A stretch of 64,000 nt of DNA, from positions 11,163,424 to 11,227,423 of the forward strand of contig CAMZMU010000069.1 of the NCBI GenBank assembly GCA_947311845.1, read 5' to 3'. The translations under genes and the position numbers were made by a program. Source of the DNA: Poa pratensis. Its lineage: Eukaryota > Streptophyta > Magnoliopsida > Poales > Poaceae. The notes beneath the pieces are model-generated. The model made no database searches. It was not told the DNA's origin and saw nothing but the letters and a program-made list of their open reading frames with translations. Shown here in pieces: positions 33,107-45,440 of the stretch (position 1 is its first letter; each line of letters starts with the position of its first letter).

Positions 33107-36100
33107 CTTGTTTTTTTTTTTTTTGCAGTATATATATGTTTTGTTAACTAAAATGTTAGCTAAATTGGTATGTTGGAACATGTTTTTATTATGTCATGAA
33201 TAGGTAGTATTTTTTTGTGCATTTCGGATATATTGTATATAATATTCAAATATTCAGTGGATCGAAATGGTCAAACATGTTTGCATTTCGACGTCAATAT
33301 TTAAGTGAAATCAGGAAAATCCATTCGAATTTGATTATACATTTGCGGAAAGTTCGTTCGTATGGTGTCGAAATATTGGCCAAAACGAAATGTTGTAATA
33401 TTTTTGTTATTTGCTATGAGTATATTGTTTTTTTTTTGAGCATTTGAGTTATATTTTTTGTGGACCATCGAAATACTAAGCAGTTGGAAATGTCTGAAAA
33501 TGTTGGTATGTGAACTTAAATAGTTTACATTTATTTTTTTTGTGAGCATGTTGGCACATCTAAAACCGAAATGGTTGGAAAATGTTTCTATTTTTTTATC
33601 AGCAGTTAGTTGTTTTTTTGAGCATTTGCGTTATATTTTGTGGAACATCGGAATATTAATTAATTGGAAATGTCTGAAAATGCTGGTATGCTAACTTAAA
33701 TAGTTCACTTTTTTTTTGAGCATGTTAGTACATCTAAAACTGAAATGGTTGGAAAATGTTTCTATTTTTTATCAGTAGTTAGTTGAAGTCCATCTGTGGG
33801 AAACGCACATTTATTCAATTGAATTTGATATAATTAGAGGGAGTGCATATTACTTCCAAATATTTACCAATTTGAAATGTTTAATTTGAAATCACTGCTA
33901 GAGGAAGTGCATTATGTGAGCATTTAATATATGTAATTCCACGTAATTAGAGGAAGCGTGTTTTTTGTGTTAGTGTTCATATATATGCCATGTTTGTGAA
34001 AACTTGGGGAAGAAACTTTGTTTTTGAAAATGTACATGCTCGAAAGTTGTTTATATTTAAACGTTTTGATTTTTGGAAGAAGAAGTTTACCTCTACAATT
34101 TTTGTTTCTAATCTGCTTAAATAGGGTAGGCCCACATGTCAGAAAATTTTAACAGTTATTCAAATTGTTTCTATAAAGAAACAAAATCTGATATGTATTA
34201 GAGTATGTCCAATTTTAAAGCAAGTTGGAAGGTTTGAAAATGTTTATGTTTGTTTGTCAATTTGTAATTTAAGTGCATAATGGGTGCGAAATATCATTTG
34301 TCGAACTGAATTTCATAATTAGGGAGTTTGTTTTGTGAAATTCAACTCCATCTATTTGTCCATATAATTGGAGCAAGTGTTTTTCTTTCCGTATTTTCAA
34401 ATTTTGGCCGAATTAAATTGTTTTCGTGCATATAGTGTAGATTTTTGTTGCGTTGGCACGGCGCGCCTTTACTGAATTTTGTGGGCATTTGGTAGTTTGT
34501 ATATTTTCATAAATTTGTAAAATGACTCCATAGTTAGAGAATATGTATTTTGTTGTAGCTCGAAATGCCAAAATCCACTGAAATTTGATCTGTAGAGTAT
34601 CTCCAAGTACGCAGCGATTTAAAATGTTTGATTTTTTTCTTATTTTGCCATAAATTTTCATTTTAGCTCCGTAGTTAGAGAATGCATGGTATGAGTATTT
34701 ATTAAATTGAAATACATGTAATATGAAGAAGTGCATTTGGATGATTTTTCCAATATTAAGCAATTTGGAATATTGGAAGTTGTTTGTATTCTGGAAAAAA
34801 TAGTTGCCATTTAATTTTGTGAGCATGTTGATATATTTTAGAGTGCGTCAAATTCTTAAGCAAGTTGGAATGTGAAAAAAAAAACTATGTAATTTGAGGA
34901 AGTGCATTTGGATGTTTTCCAAATATTAAGCAACTTGAAATGTCTGAATATGTTTGCATGCTGACTCAAATAGTTCATTTTTTTTGTGAGCATGTTGGTA
35001 CATTTCAAATAGAAATGTTTGGAAAATGTTTCTATTTTTTTGTTTTGTCAATAGTCATTTGAAGTTGCTCTGTGGGGATACACGTTTATTCAATTGAAGT
35101 CGATCTGTGTGGATACACATTTATTCAATTGAATTTCATAATTAGAGAAGTTTTTAAAATTGGAGTACATATAAGTAGAAGGGGTGCACATTACTTGTAA
35201 ATAGTTACCAATTTGAAATGTTTAATTTGAGTTCACAATTAGAGAAAATGCTTTGTGTGAGCATTTAATTTGTTTAACTCCATGTAATTAGAGGAAGTGC
35301 GATTAGATTTTATCCGAATATTCGCCAGTTGAAAATATTAAAACATGTTTGCTTTTCTCCATACATTTTTAGCATTTGTTTATCTGAGCATGTTCATATA
35401 TTATAGAGTAGTAAGCACTTTTTTATGGGGATCTTGATGTATTTTAGGGTAGCTCGAATAGTCAGCTAATTGATTTAGTGGAATGTGTATTTATGTTGCA
35501 ATAAGTATTTGATTGAACTACATAAGTAGAGGAAATGCATTGTGTGAGTCTATATTAATTTTAACTTCACATAATAAGAGGAAATGTATGTAGTTTGTCT
35601 TTGATAGTTTACCAATTTGAAATGTTCAAATATGTTTGCATTCTGCTACAAAAAGTTGGCTTTTTTTATCATACTGAAATGTTGTTGACATTTTGTCTGT
35701 GATGGGTAGATATAAAGAGTTTGATTTTGTAACACTTGTCATTTCTTTGAATTGGTTTACATAAGGTGGGCTGTATTATTTGGAATTTTGAAGGTTTGAA
35801 ATATTTCAAAGAAGGTTCCAAAGTATATGTAATGAGTTTTTTTTGTTTTTTTATAATTTGTTAGAAATTGGTATGAATTGAGTAATTTGAAAGGGAACTT
35901 TGAAATTTATACTTTTCTGAATGACGCGAAGGTGTCCACATTGAAATGTACTAGAAATTTAGAAAATGTTTGCACCTTGATCAATTATACCTTTCCTAAT
36001 TTAAAATTTGTTTAAATTTCTTTGAGAACATCGTGGTATGGAAAATTCAAGTTTGGGAATATGTGCGTCACAAATTGTTTAGTTTTGTATATAATGAAAT

Positions 36101-36300
36101 TTGGGAGAAATTTACACTTTAATTTTAATTAAATTTCGGTCTTTAAGATACTGTTGTGTGGAAAATTCAAGTTTGGAATTTTGTGTGACACAATTTGTTT
36201 AGTTTTGAATATATGTATTGAAATTTGGGAGAACTCTGCATTTTTAAATTTAATTAAATTCCAGAGTTTAGAAAGAAGCAGAAAAAAACAAAAAAAAACA
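33107..36300. other. AT-rich Helitron interior with diverged internal repeats
   Basis: No gene. Phrases such as GAGCATGTTGGTACAT and GAAATGGTTGGAAAATG recur near 33545, 33720 and 34990, and ATTTGAAATGTTTAATTTG near 33870 and 35210. This suggests internal tandem growth and decay. Confidence 0.5.
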
Positions 36301-36780
36301 GAGGGGTTAAAAAAAAGAAAGGGGCTGGCTGCCAGCCCGGCCCAACAACGGCCCAGCTGGCCGGCCCAGACCAGCCGCGGCGTCACACTGGCGTCAGCGG
36401 CGGCTGGGTTCTGCCGCAGCGGGGCGGAGCTCGCCGGCGGCGCGTGGCCGCGCCCTGGGACTCGCGCGAGCACGGGCGACCCGATAGCGGCGGCGCCGCC
36501 CCTTCTAGGTCGCCGGCGACGCGCGGAAGCGGCGGCGGCCAGCGGCATGGCGGCGTCGATCCTGGGGCGGCCGCGGCGTCCTGGCAGCCGATCCGCGGCG
36601 AGGAGATGGAGGCGGCGACGGCGGAGTGGCCCGAGGGCTCTGGTGCGTGCGGGGAGCGGCGGAGCAGTGGCGGACCACGGCGGCGTCGACTGCGGCCTCC
36701 GCGCCGCTCGCGAGAGAGGGGAAGGGGATTTCTCCGGTTGTTTTTACAAAAAAGTCTATGTATTTCTAAGAAATCATGAA
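36300..36780. other. GC-rich island in the left Helitron arm
   Basis: Sharp change from AT-rich to GC-rich DNA, open on several frames (Ala/Arg-rich). It may be captured promoter or exon DNA. I cannot identify a source gene. Confidence 0.35.
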
Positions 36781-37039
36781 TAGGTCCCTCACAGCGTTAG
36801 AAGTTGGAATGTGGGTTGATTTCTCGATTAGGGAGGGGCCTTTTTGCAAAAACGTCACGGACGCGTTCTCTGGACCATCGGATCGCCGAGCGACGGCTGA
36901 GATCGAATCAATGTGGTACTGTAGGAAATGAACAGTAACCGCTGTAGCTACAGTGCCCCGAGCGCTGAGGGGAGGCGATTTTGTTCGTCTTTAATATAGT
37001 TAGTAATATATAAAGGCTCGACAGAGCCGCGGCCTCTCA

Positions 37040-37775
37040 GGCCACCTGTTACTGTAGATACTGTATGAATCCTGGACGTCCAGCATCAGATCAACGGCGC
37101 ACAACTCCCCTCGCTTGGTCGACAAGCGCGCACGGCGACGTGCTCGCACGGATTTTGACGCATTGGATGTCACCGTTCGACCGGCCGCGCCCGGTCGCAC
37201 AGCGCTCGCACGAAATTTGACGTGCGTCCACAACCGGTCGCAAACCGTCCGCACGAAATTTGAAGCACGCCACCACCGGTTCGAAGCGGTCACCGCGTCT
37301 TTTTGCAGATAAACCACCGCGGAGGACCAATTTGCAATTTTACGAAACAACAGGGATTTCCATGCAAAAAATCATATCACAAATCATCCTGCCTCCTTCT
37401 CCCGCGATGTTGGAAGTCGCCGCCGCCGCCGACGCTTGCCACCGCTGCTCTGCGCTTCCCCGTTCAGATCGAAGGCCATGGCGAGCTTCGCCGTCGTTTC
37501 CTCTCCATCCTCGCCAAGTCTCGCGTCCTGTGATGTCCGAGCCGCGCCGGAATCTTCGCCTCTATGAAATTGTTTCCTCCGCCGCGTTTCCACACCACCG
37601 GCGACACTCCGGCGGCCCAAACGTGGCGGCGACGCCGCTTTCCACTTCCCCACGCCCGCGCGATTCGCACGCAGTCAGCCACGGGCTCCAGAACGGGCGG
37701 ATGCGCCGCCGGCGTGCTCACCGTAGCCGTTGCGCTGTGCGGCCATTGCTGACGTCCCTGTGACGTCGCAATGGT
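37040..37775. other. GC-rich island in the right Helitron arm
   Basis: Contains repeated CGCACGAAATTTGA words near 37208 and 37250 and an open stretch around 37400-37750. No recognisable protein. Possibly captured gene-start DNA. Confidence 0.3.
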
Positions 37776-38799
37776 CCCACCTGTCAATTTTTTTCAGATT
37801 AAATTCAATAAATGTTCATATAATATACTTCCTGTGATTATCTAGTTAAAATAAATTTTTATACCATTTCTAACTGATTAACATTTTTAGGTAATATAAT
37901 TGAAACCACTCCAAATATGCAAGTAATTTAAATAAATACTTAAATTGGCTAATATTCCTAATAGCTTTCCAACTTTAATTAACAATTTTTAAAATATAAA
38001 CATTTTTTAAATGTAATTTTTTTTTGAATTCCAACAATTTTCAAACTTATGATTTTCCAATGTGGATATTTCAATATTTGCATTCCAAAAAAAAATCAAA
38101 CTTGGACAATTTTAAAAAATAAGAACATTTCAAACTTGGATTACAACCATAATTATAACATTCTAATATAAATTTCAAATTTGAACATTCCAAGATTTTA
38201 AAAGTCTTTCATATCTGATCGTTTCATAAACACTAAAAAAATTAAAATCTTAATAGCTTCCCAAATAGAAAAAAATATTTAAAATCTAAACAATTTTTAA
38301 CCGTAAACTTTTCCCGAACTCTCAAAATTTCCATAACTAAACAATTTTAAAATATGCATATTTCCGAATTTGAATTTTACCACACAAGCACGGCGTGTCG
38401 CCGCGCCATCCACGGAGAGTGCGGCGAGATATTGTTTTAATACATTTAAACAAATTTCCAAAAACTACTAAACGGTACATATTACAAACTTAAAAATGCC
38501 TTTCAAATCTAAGCATTTTTTGCAAACATGAACATAATTCAAATATAGATAACTTCCCAAATTTACCAATTTTTTGAAGTCTTAACAACTAATAAATGTG
38601 AATTTTTTTTGAATCCCAACAGTTTTGAAATCTAAACAATTTTTTAAATACGAATATTTTCAAATATGGATTTTAACACACGGGCGCGGCGTGTCGACGC
38701 GCCATCTTGCCTAGTAACGGCAAAAGGCGAGGCATACTACTGGTGTACAAAGTGTATATATGGTTCGTAGCCTTTCAGGTAATCGCAGATAGCAGCAAC

Positions 38800-38985
38800 T
38801 CATAGGCATGATTTTCGCATTCATGTTGTGCCCTCTCATAGGTTTACTTGGCATAGATGATACTTCTTGGCATCCAGCTGCAGGTGCACCCTGCAACTGT
38901 ACTATGATCTGGGATTTGTGAAAACATAGATACTTTAAAACAAAATTGACATATATAAGTTGTTTTTTACATTGTGAGCAAATTA
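38800..38985. other. Remnant of the NT5C downstream flank, third copy
   Basis: Matches 4490-4600 (key words TTGGCATCCAGCT / CTGGCACCCAGCT and GGGATTTGTG / GAGATTTGTG). The NT5C exons themselves are missing here. Confidence 0.5.
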
Positions 38986-39036
38986 ATTAATCAGGACCAC
39001 TGTCTTCATGCATGCGTTAATAATAGTACCATTCAG

Positions 39037-39210
39037 TATTACATTTCACCAACCACTTTTGACTCTACGCCCTATATATTCTTACAAAACGTTTCTCCAA
39101 CACAACTCCGCAATGAGCTAGTAATGAAATACATGATATCTCCTCTACTTCTCGATCAAATACATGCGCATATAGCTATGCATGAGAGGTATCGAGAATA
39201 TTTTGAGAAC
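39037..39210 (+). promoter_or_regulatory. Leader/promoter-like module, copy B
   Basis: TATATA at 39073, then ACGTTTCTCC..CACAACTCC and an ATG with the short frame MHERYREYFEN, ended by TGA. Downstream homology to copy C runs to about 39560. Confidence 0.5.
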
Positions 39211-39559
39211 TGATAGGTATTGTGCAATGACATAGGAAAACTACATATGTGCCAAAACTTTCCAAATTCCTAGTTCATCTCCATGATTCAGGTGTAGCGC
39301 GCTTGGCTTAGTGGGAAATATTACTCAACAAAGGACCATTTGTGTGCAAACATCGCACATTCAGTGTTTCATTTAATCTACATACGACCGCTGGATGATC
39401 CATATACAAGTGGGTTTTAGCTAGCGTGAGTTTGAGCTTTGGTATATACTTGGTTTGTGTACCACTTATGTTGATCTACGGTATCGCTAATTTATGGTAT
39501 CTTAGTTGGGTAAGGATATTATCGAACCCGGTAGTTTCTACTAATAAAAACGATGTGGT

Positions 39560-39949
39560 CATGCTTAGCCCAAGATTGTGTCACGATGTTCCTGAAGGAT
39601 GAAGCACAAAGGCTACAACGACACATAACCAAGTAGGCAAAAAGGGCCGCTCAAAGAGTGGAGCGATCTCTTCGGGCCACCACTGAAGATGGACCGTGGC
39701 GAAGTCTCGCGCAAGACCGGACGAGAAGAGTGAGGCCATAGTAACATTGTGCCTCGCAGCAGAGAAGGCATTGTGATGTAATGACTCGCCATTCCTAAGA
39801 TTGCAGCTAGGACTTGTATCCAGATTCATACGAATTATATAGAGAGAGTAATCCTTGTGTTACATTTGGTATAAAGAGCCAACAATCGACGAACCTGGGG
39901 TGAAATTATTTCTTCCTTCTATGGCGGTGCATGTTCAGCAGAGTTGGTG
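39560..39949. other. Unassigned stretch
   Basis: No gene supported. A PBS-like TTGGTATAAAGAGCC near 39868 hints at an old LTR element, but no LTR pair is visible. Confidence 0.35.
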
Positions 39950-39958
39950 GTGACGAAC

Positions 39959-40156
39959 CGAAAAAGAGCTTTACAAGGGCATATGACGCCAAGGGAAAAT
40001 CTGGGCCGTCGGTTCACTCAATTCGATGGACAAGATTCGTCGTTGTCCTACGGACTCCAACGGACTGGTCAACGACGAATCTTGTCCATCAGATTTAGGG
40101 AATCGACGGCCCAGATTTTCCCCTGGCGCCATATGCCCTTGTAAAATTCCGCTTTA
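39959..40156. mobile_element. Mutator-like foldback MITE
   Basis: 198 bp nearly perfect palindrome with arms of about 85 bp (TTTACAAGGGCATATG outer, GACAAGATTCGTCGTTG inner). Perfect 9 bp target duplication GTGACGAAC at 39950-39958 and 40157-40165, the size typical of Mutator. Confidence 0.92.
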
Positions 40157-41116
40157 GTGACGAACTGTGCACCAGGAGACAGTAGTTGGAACTCCGTAAA
40201 ATCCCACTTATGTGCCACTACCCTCACGACGGCGATGCGGATTAGAGTTATTCATCCCCTTCCACGGTGGTGCGTGGTGGCGGTAGACCCATACGAGTAC
40301 AGATTGAGTGAAGTTGAGCGCACTAGTACAGAACGACACATCGGAAACGGGCAAAAAAACCCCATCGGAAACGGAGAAAGGGTCCGTGTCCCCGCCCCTG
40401 TAACTGATGTGAAGGAGCTCATCGGCAACGGAAAAAAAAAACCGTCACCGATGAGGTTAGTTTTTGACAACGGTTTGTCTTCATCTCCGTTGCCGTTGTT
40501 TGACCTGATCAGTTATGGACATATTGGTTTAACCGTTTGCATTGAGATGTTTTCGTAAGTGGTTTTTATTTATTTATTTAGGATGCAATATATATTTCGC
40601 GCCGCATTTGATCTCACACAACACAAATACTAAAACGGTAACAGATTTCATTCATATCCTTTACATTTTCATGACAATTTCACCTTTACATTTGCATCAC
40701 AAGATGTGACAAACATAAGTGGTAAAACGATAACAGATTTCATCTATACTAAGCCTATCATGTCAAAGGACGGAAAGAATTAACGATTTCTTCCCTACAT
40801 CCTTTTCCACAATCCTCGCAGGTGTCACTCTACCAATCTTTTCTTATCTCAGCTTCCTGAGAGAAGGATGTTGAAGTGTTGGACCCTATACATTAGTAAA
40901 TAGAGTTACAATTGTTAAGTACATATGCTAAAACAAGAACACTATGAATTTAAGCAAAACTGAAATAATATCTTACCTATGTCTTGAGGTGCCTCTTATT
41001 GATGAACCGGAGCAGCTAACACACGGCTTGTCAACAAGATATTGCGATGTCAGCAGCTTCATAGGATGCCTGACAGCGATCATGCTTTCCATGGAGGCCA
41101 CCACCGGCTCTGGATT

Positions 41117-41184
41117 TTTTATGCAGTGTCACCGAAATCTAATCTAATACGTCACCGATGTGACATTTCGGTGACACTGTATAA
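41117..41184. repeat. Short inverted repeat
   Basis: TTTTATGCAGTGTCACCGAA and its near-complement face each other across about 23 bp inside the CACTA. Confidence 0.7.
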
Positions 41185-41544
41185 AACACTCTTATTTAAA
41201 AAAGTATTTTATGCAGTGTACCAAAACGTCACAATAGCGACGGTGGATATGTATGGTGGGGTATGAAAGGAAAGAGCTTGATATCCCTAAATGTAAATAA
41301 AGATTTATGTTAGTTCTGACACTACTAGATAGAACGACAATTTAACACAATAATATGAAGTATATAGTGTGTACTGACATGTGTATATTTTTGAAGGCCA
41401 TTATAGGAAAGTCAACAAACAATACTGTCTTGAGTATTGTTCGTTGTTTTTTCTGTGGCTCTGAATTTTTTATACAGTGTCACCAGAATAGACTCCTGTT
41501 TTTACATGATCTAGACAAGTTAGCTAAACTACAACCGGTTGTAA

Positions 41545-41815
41545 GGGCACAATAGGCAAGTTAAATACATCATAACATGAACAAGTTAGCAGGTGCATAA
41601 TAGGCAAGTTAGCTACATCAAAGAGTACACAATAGGCAAGATAAAACTATTGGAAGTGAACTGAACTACTATCAACAAGTTAGCTAAACTACGACCGGTT
41701 CCAAGTGCACAATAGGCAAGTTAACTACATCAAGAAATTATCTAGATCGACCTACTGGATGTGAACTGAGCTGATCTAGCAGGTGCACAATAGGCAAGTT
41801 AGCTACATCAAATAG
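41545..41815. repeat. Interspersed motif array
   Basis: CACAATAGGCAAGTTAGCTA-type words occur five times (about 41549, 41590, 41627, 41709, 41787), mixed with AACAAGTTAGC and CTACGACCGGTT words. Possibly transposase-binding or simple internal growth. Confidence 0.75.
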
Positions 41816-42403
41816 TGGATCTGATACCTTCTTCACGTCGTCGTTGGATTGATATAGCAGATCCGGAAGAGGTGGAGGTGGAGGCAGAGGAAGCGGACAC
41901 AGCGACGACCTCGCCGTGTCGGGGGAGATGGAGAAGACCTCGCCGTGTCGGGGGAGATGGCGAGACCTCGCCGTCTCGGGGGTGACGGCGACGCCGGTGA
42001 TAGCCGTCGTCTCGGTGGAGACGGCGCCGCATTGCGCCAGCAATGGCTGCAACGCCAGGAGCCGCCGCCACGAACAGATCTAGCATACTGGGACAGTGAG
42101 GAAAATAGTGAGTGTTAGGTTTTGCTCTGTACGCCCATATATATAGGTAAAACATAGGAAACGGTTCTTTAGAAGGACCGTTTCCTTTGTGTTTCTTCCA
42201 CTGAGGGGTGGGACCTACGCGCCGACTCTCTGGAATTTCTTCTACTATCTAGAATAATATTTTCCCTAATCTCTACTACAGTATATGGAGAAAACCACTT
42301 AGGATACTTATATTGATATTAGTGATTAGTACATTACATACGCAGTACATATTAATAATAATAAAGTAAATTACATATGGAAAACTTATAGAACTACTAC
42401 TAG

Positions 42404-42679
42404 CTACTTCTTGTTTTTCTTGCGCCCTGCTTCCGCGCAATCCTCCTCCTTATCACGGCCTTGCTTGTTGGGGGCCATCGGAGGTGGTGGTGGCGGCGGC
42501 GGCAGCATATCGGAGGCGGTGGCGGCGGCTTTCTTCTCCGTCGCCGGGGTTCCCTTCTTCGGGACCGGCGCCTCCGCCTCGTCCTCGTCCTCCTCGTCGT
42601 CGTCCTCCTCCTCCTTCTCCTTCTCGTTCTCCTTTTCGGTTGACTCCTCATCGGAATCAACCTTCGGCGGGTCCAACAT
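42404..42679 (-). CDS. Acidic Lys/Glu-rich ORF in CACTA, unknown function
   Basis: 91 residues from the ATG at 42679: LDPPKVDSDEES, a Glu/Lys/Asp run, PVPKKGTPATEKK, a run of eight prolines, and a basic end GRKKNKK. The frame stays open upstream past 42782 (TPETSDDEELANFNDP) without an ATG, so an upstream exon is likely. Low complexity; no domain recognised. Possibly the degraded N-terminus of a CACTA-encoded protein. Confidence 0.4.
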   Translation of the reverse strand: MLDPPKVDSDEESTEKENEKEKEEEDDDEEDEDEAEAPVPKKGTPATEKKAAATASDMLPPPPPPPPMAPNKQGRDKEEDCAEAGRKKNKK

Positions 42680-43409
42680 CAAGGTGGGATCATTGAAGTT
42701 GGCGAGTTCTTCGTCGTCGCTCGTCTCCGGCGTCGGTCCTTCAACGGACTCGCCACAGACGGGGGGCTGTCCCGCGGCATCTTGAGCTAGCAGGGAGCGA
42801 GCGAGAGAGATGGAGAGCAGATTCTGTGGCGTCTTGAGCTAGCAGGGATTGGGGTTTTTAAGGAGTAGTGGGTGGTGCCACTACGCCATGGCATTTACTC
42901 GCCTCGCTTCGAATTCCAAGAAGATGGAACATGATCACATTGCAAACGGACACAGAAAAATAACCGTTGCCATAGAACCACATATCGGAAACGGAGCCGG
43001 AGTTATGACCGTTGCCAATAATATGGGTAACGGAGGTACTACTTTCTCCGTTACCTATCTTGACGGGCCAGCCGCGGCCCAGGTCAGGTTTGTACACACC
43101 GGCCGTGCGAAAAGCGCAATTTTCCGTCGCCTATCTCGTGCCGTTTCCATAGAGGGATATCCGATGTGTCGTTCTGTACTAGTGGCGGTTACTCACGGAT
43201 TCCTAGCCTTGCGGAGTAAACTCCCGGCTCATTGTCTTATCCATGTACTAAGGAGGCGTTGGGCTACGAAATTCTTCAGTCTTCAGGGATGGAGAAACTA
43301 CAAGTTGGCATCACTGAGATGAAGTCGTAAGGGAGCGATGGTGGCTACTTCTCTCGAGGCCCTAATTGATACACTGTTGGCCATGGGGGCGTGGATGCCG
43401 CAGGCCGAT

Positions 43410-43577
43410 ACTACATCACCTACCACCTTTGACTCTATGCCCTATATATATTGACACAAAATGTTTCTCCAACACAACTCCACATTGAGCTAGCAATGAA
43501 ATACATGATCTCTACTTCACGATCAAATACATGCACATATAGCTAGCAATGAAAGGTATCAAGAATATTTTGAGCAC
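43410..43577 (+). promoter_or_regulatory. Leader/promoter-like module, copy C
   Basis: TATATATA at 43443, AATGTTTCTCC..CACAACTCC, GATCAAATACATGC, and an ATG frame MKGIKNILSTER ended by TAG. Closest to copy B. Confidence 0.5.
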
Positions 43578-44699
43578 AGAGAGGTAGCCTGAGACGACAC
43601 CCACCGATTGAAGACGTGCCGAAAATTCCTACATTTTGAGTTAGTCGGCATGATTCAGGGAAGTGTCTTGGCTCAATGGGAAATGGTACTGCACGAAGTA
43701 GCATTTGTGTGAAAACACCGCACATTCAGTATCACTAAATCTTCATACAACCTCTGGAATGCTCCATATGCAAGTGTGCTAGCTAGGCTAAGCTCAAAGT
43801 TTAGTATAAATTTGATTTTGTTTCTCTTTTTTGTTGATTTGTGATCGCTACATTGTAGTATATATCTCGGTTGGGTCTGGATGTTATTGAAACCAGATAA
43901 AAAAGATGTTGTCATGCTTGGCCCATGATTGCTTGAAATTCATTTGAGGGAGCTGAGGTTTTTTTCCATGGGCTAATCGTCTTTCACCTCTTTAGCTCCG
44001 GATTGTGTAGATGTACACATATAAAAATAAACCTGTTTTTTTCTTGTATAGTCGTATTTGTTGATGATTGCTTGGAGGTCAACATAATATAGAATGGATT
44101 ACATCAATGAGTTATTTACATTTTTTGGAAACCCATAAAATGGCTTTGTAGTCATGTAGCTAGTTGTATAAAATTTGTTCTCCTAGCTTATGCCATTATT
44201 AGTAAACACCACTTTGCTTAGGTTATATTTTAAGAGGCGGAGACTGCAACTATAGTCCACTGTCCAAAGATAACAGGCAAAAATAAAAGGAAACATCATG
44301 CTTATCCTTATTAGAGTCACGTACGCATAAACAATAAGCAAATTGAAGCTTGAACTCACACTGTAATTCTCGCTATCATCTTCACAAGTATTTGATTGAC
44401 TTTCCAGGGGTTGTAAGAGGAGAAAAGACATCTTCACAATGGTGGTGATCCGGCGCTATGAGGATATGATGTGAGTTGTGTACATTAACTTCGAGCATGG
44501 TCCAGATGTTGATTAAGCCATTCTGTCTTTTAAAGGATACATCTTGAGTTTGATAAACTCACTTGTAGTTGTGCCATGTGCGCTTCATCTAAGGGAAAGT
44601 AGTCTCTGCTTTCAGAGGATACATCATACATCTTGAGTTTGTCCCTAGAGATGCTTTTCTAGTTCATCATAAGAAATAACTAATTTTCTAAATTGTGAC

Positions 44700-45440
44700 T
44701 ACATTCCGTTCTTCCGAAAACCTTACTATTTTCTAAAATCAATAAATTATGATTTGCATTCTAGCAATTTGCTTCAGACTCAGACAAAAGGCTTTGATGT
44801 TTTGTATCCTAGCAAGTATCCACACATGGCATTTTATCCCTTTCATAGGTATACTCCACACGAAGATTTGTGGTAAAGTGTTCATACGCACATTTGCTTA
44901 TAAGTTTATATTTACATAATGGGCTGAGTACTTGGTGTACGATACTTCTATTATGCCCTGTCTTTGATCCCTTGCAAGTTAAAACCCGCTTGTGGTTAAA
45001 ATTATATTCACTAAAGCAGAGAGAACAATTTGAACACAATTACCATGCAACTGTAACCACTTGGGTACCTTCGCACCAGTACAAGTCAGGACTCAGGACA
45101 TACGATCCAATTCATAAGATTATGTGTTATATTCATACGAACTATTTCATCCAACATACGCATATAGCACAGCAGCAAGAATTTGATCTTCAGTGTGTGC
45201 CGATCTTGAATCATCAGAGCATGCTATACTGAGTTTGATTGCCTTATTACAGGCCTACATCCATCATGCTGCAGAAGGCGATGTCCCATCGTCATTCTCC
45301 CACTGAAGATATGGAGTATTCTATTTTTACCTTGACATGTTCATGTATTGAGATGTTCCCAGGGACCAAGCACGTTCCCCTTCAGCAAACTGAGCTCCTA
45401 TCTGCTGATCACAGTTCTCTTCAAATACCTGACAAAAATG
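44700..45440. other. 3' flank of the NT5C gene (duplicated)
   Basis: Aligns with 4330-5141 left of the pseudogene (shared words GGCTTTGATGTT, GGTGTACGATACTTCT, ACATACGATCCAATTCATAA). Probably 3'UTR and downstream DNA. Confidence 0.7.

Larger units (their letters stand above)
33074..38715. mobile_element. Composite of two head-to-head Helitron-like ends
   Basis: Left end, read on the minus strand: perfect 9 bp stem GGCGTGCCG/CGGCACGCC (33086-33106), then AAATTCAACTAG, then T. Right end, plus strand: stem GGCGCG/CGCGCC (38684-38704), then ATCTTGCCTAG, then T. Both are 3'-type Helitron ends, and the outer flanks are A and T as expected. The 5' ends should meet near 36985-37020, where a palindromic CTTTAATATA...TATATAAAG lies, but I see no clear 5'-TC. 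No Rep/helicase. The flanks rejoin to match the paralogue near 11450-11520. Confidence 0.6.
40321..43184. mobile_element. Non-autonomous CACTA with perfect 25 bp TIR
   Basis: Ends CACTAGTACAGAACGACACA... and its exact complement over 25 bp; TSD GCG at 40318-40320 and 43185-43187. Subterminal repeats GGAAACGG / CCGTTGCC. 2864 bp. No transposase. It carries a tandem motif array and an acidic ORF. Confidence 0.96.

Noticed and set aside
36129..36783. 139-209 codon frames in the GC-rich island of the Helitron
   Set aside because: Ala/Arg/Gly-rich in both directions, running from AT-rich into GC-rich DNA without exon borders; kept only as a possible captured island.
39862..39885. Primer-binding-site-like TGGTATAAAGAGCC
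   Set aside because: No LTR pair, TSD or retrotransposon coding sequence nearby; match too weak.
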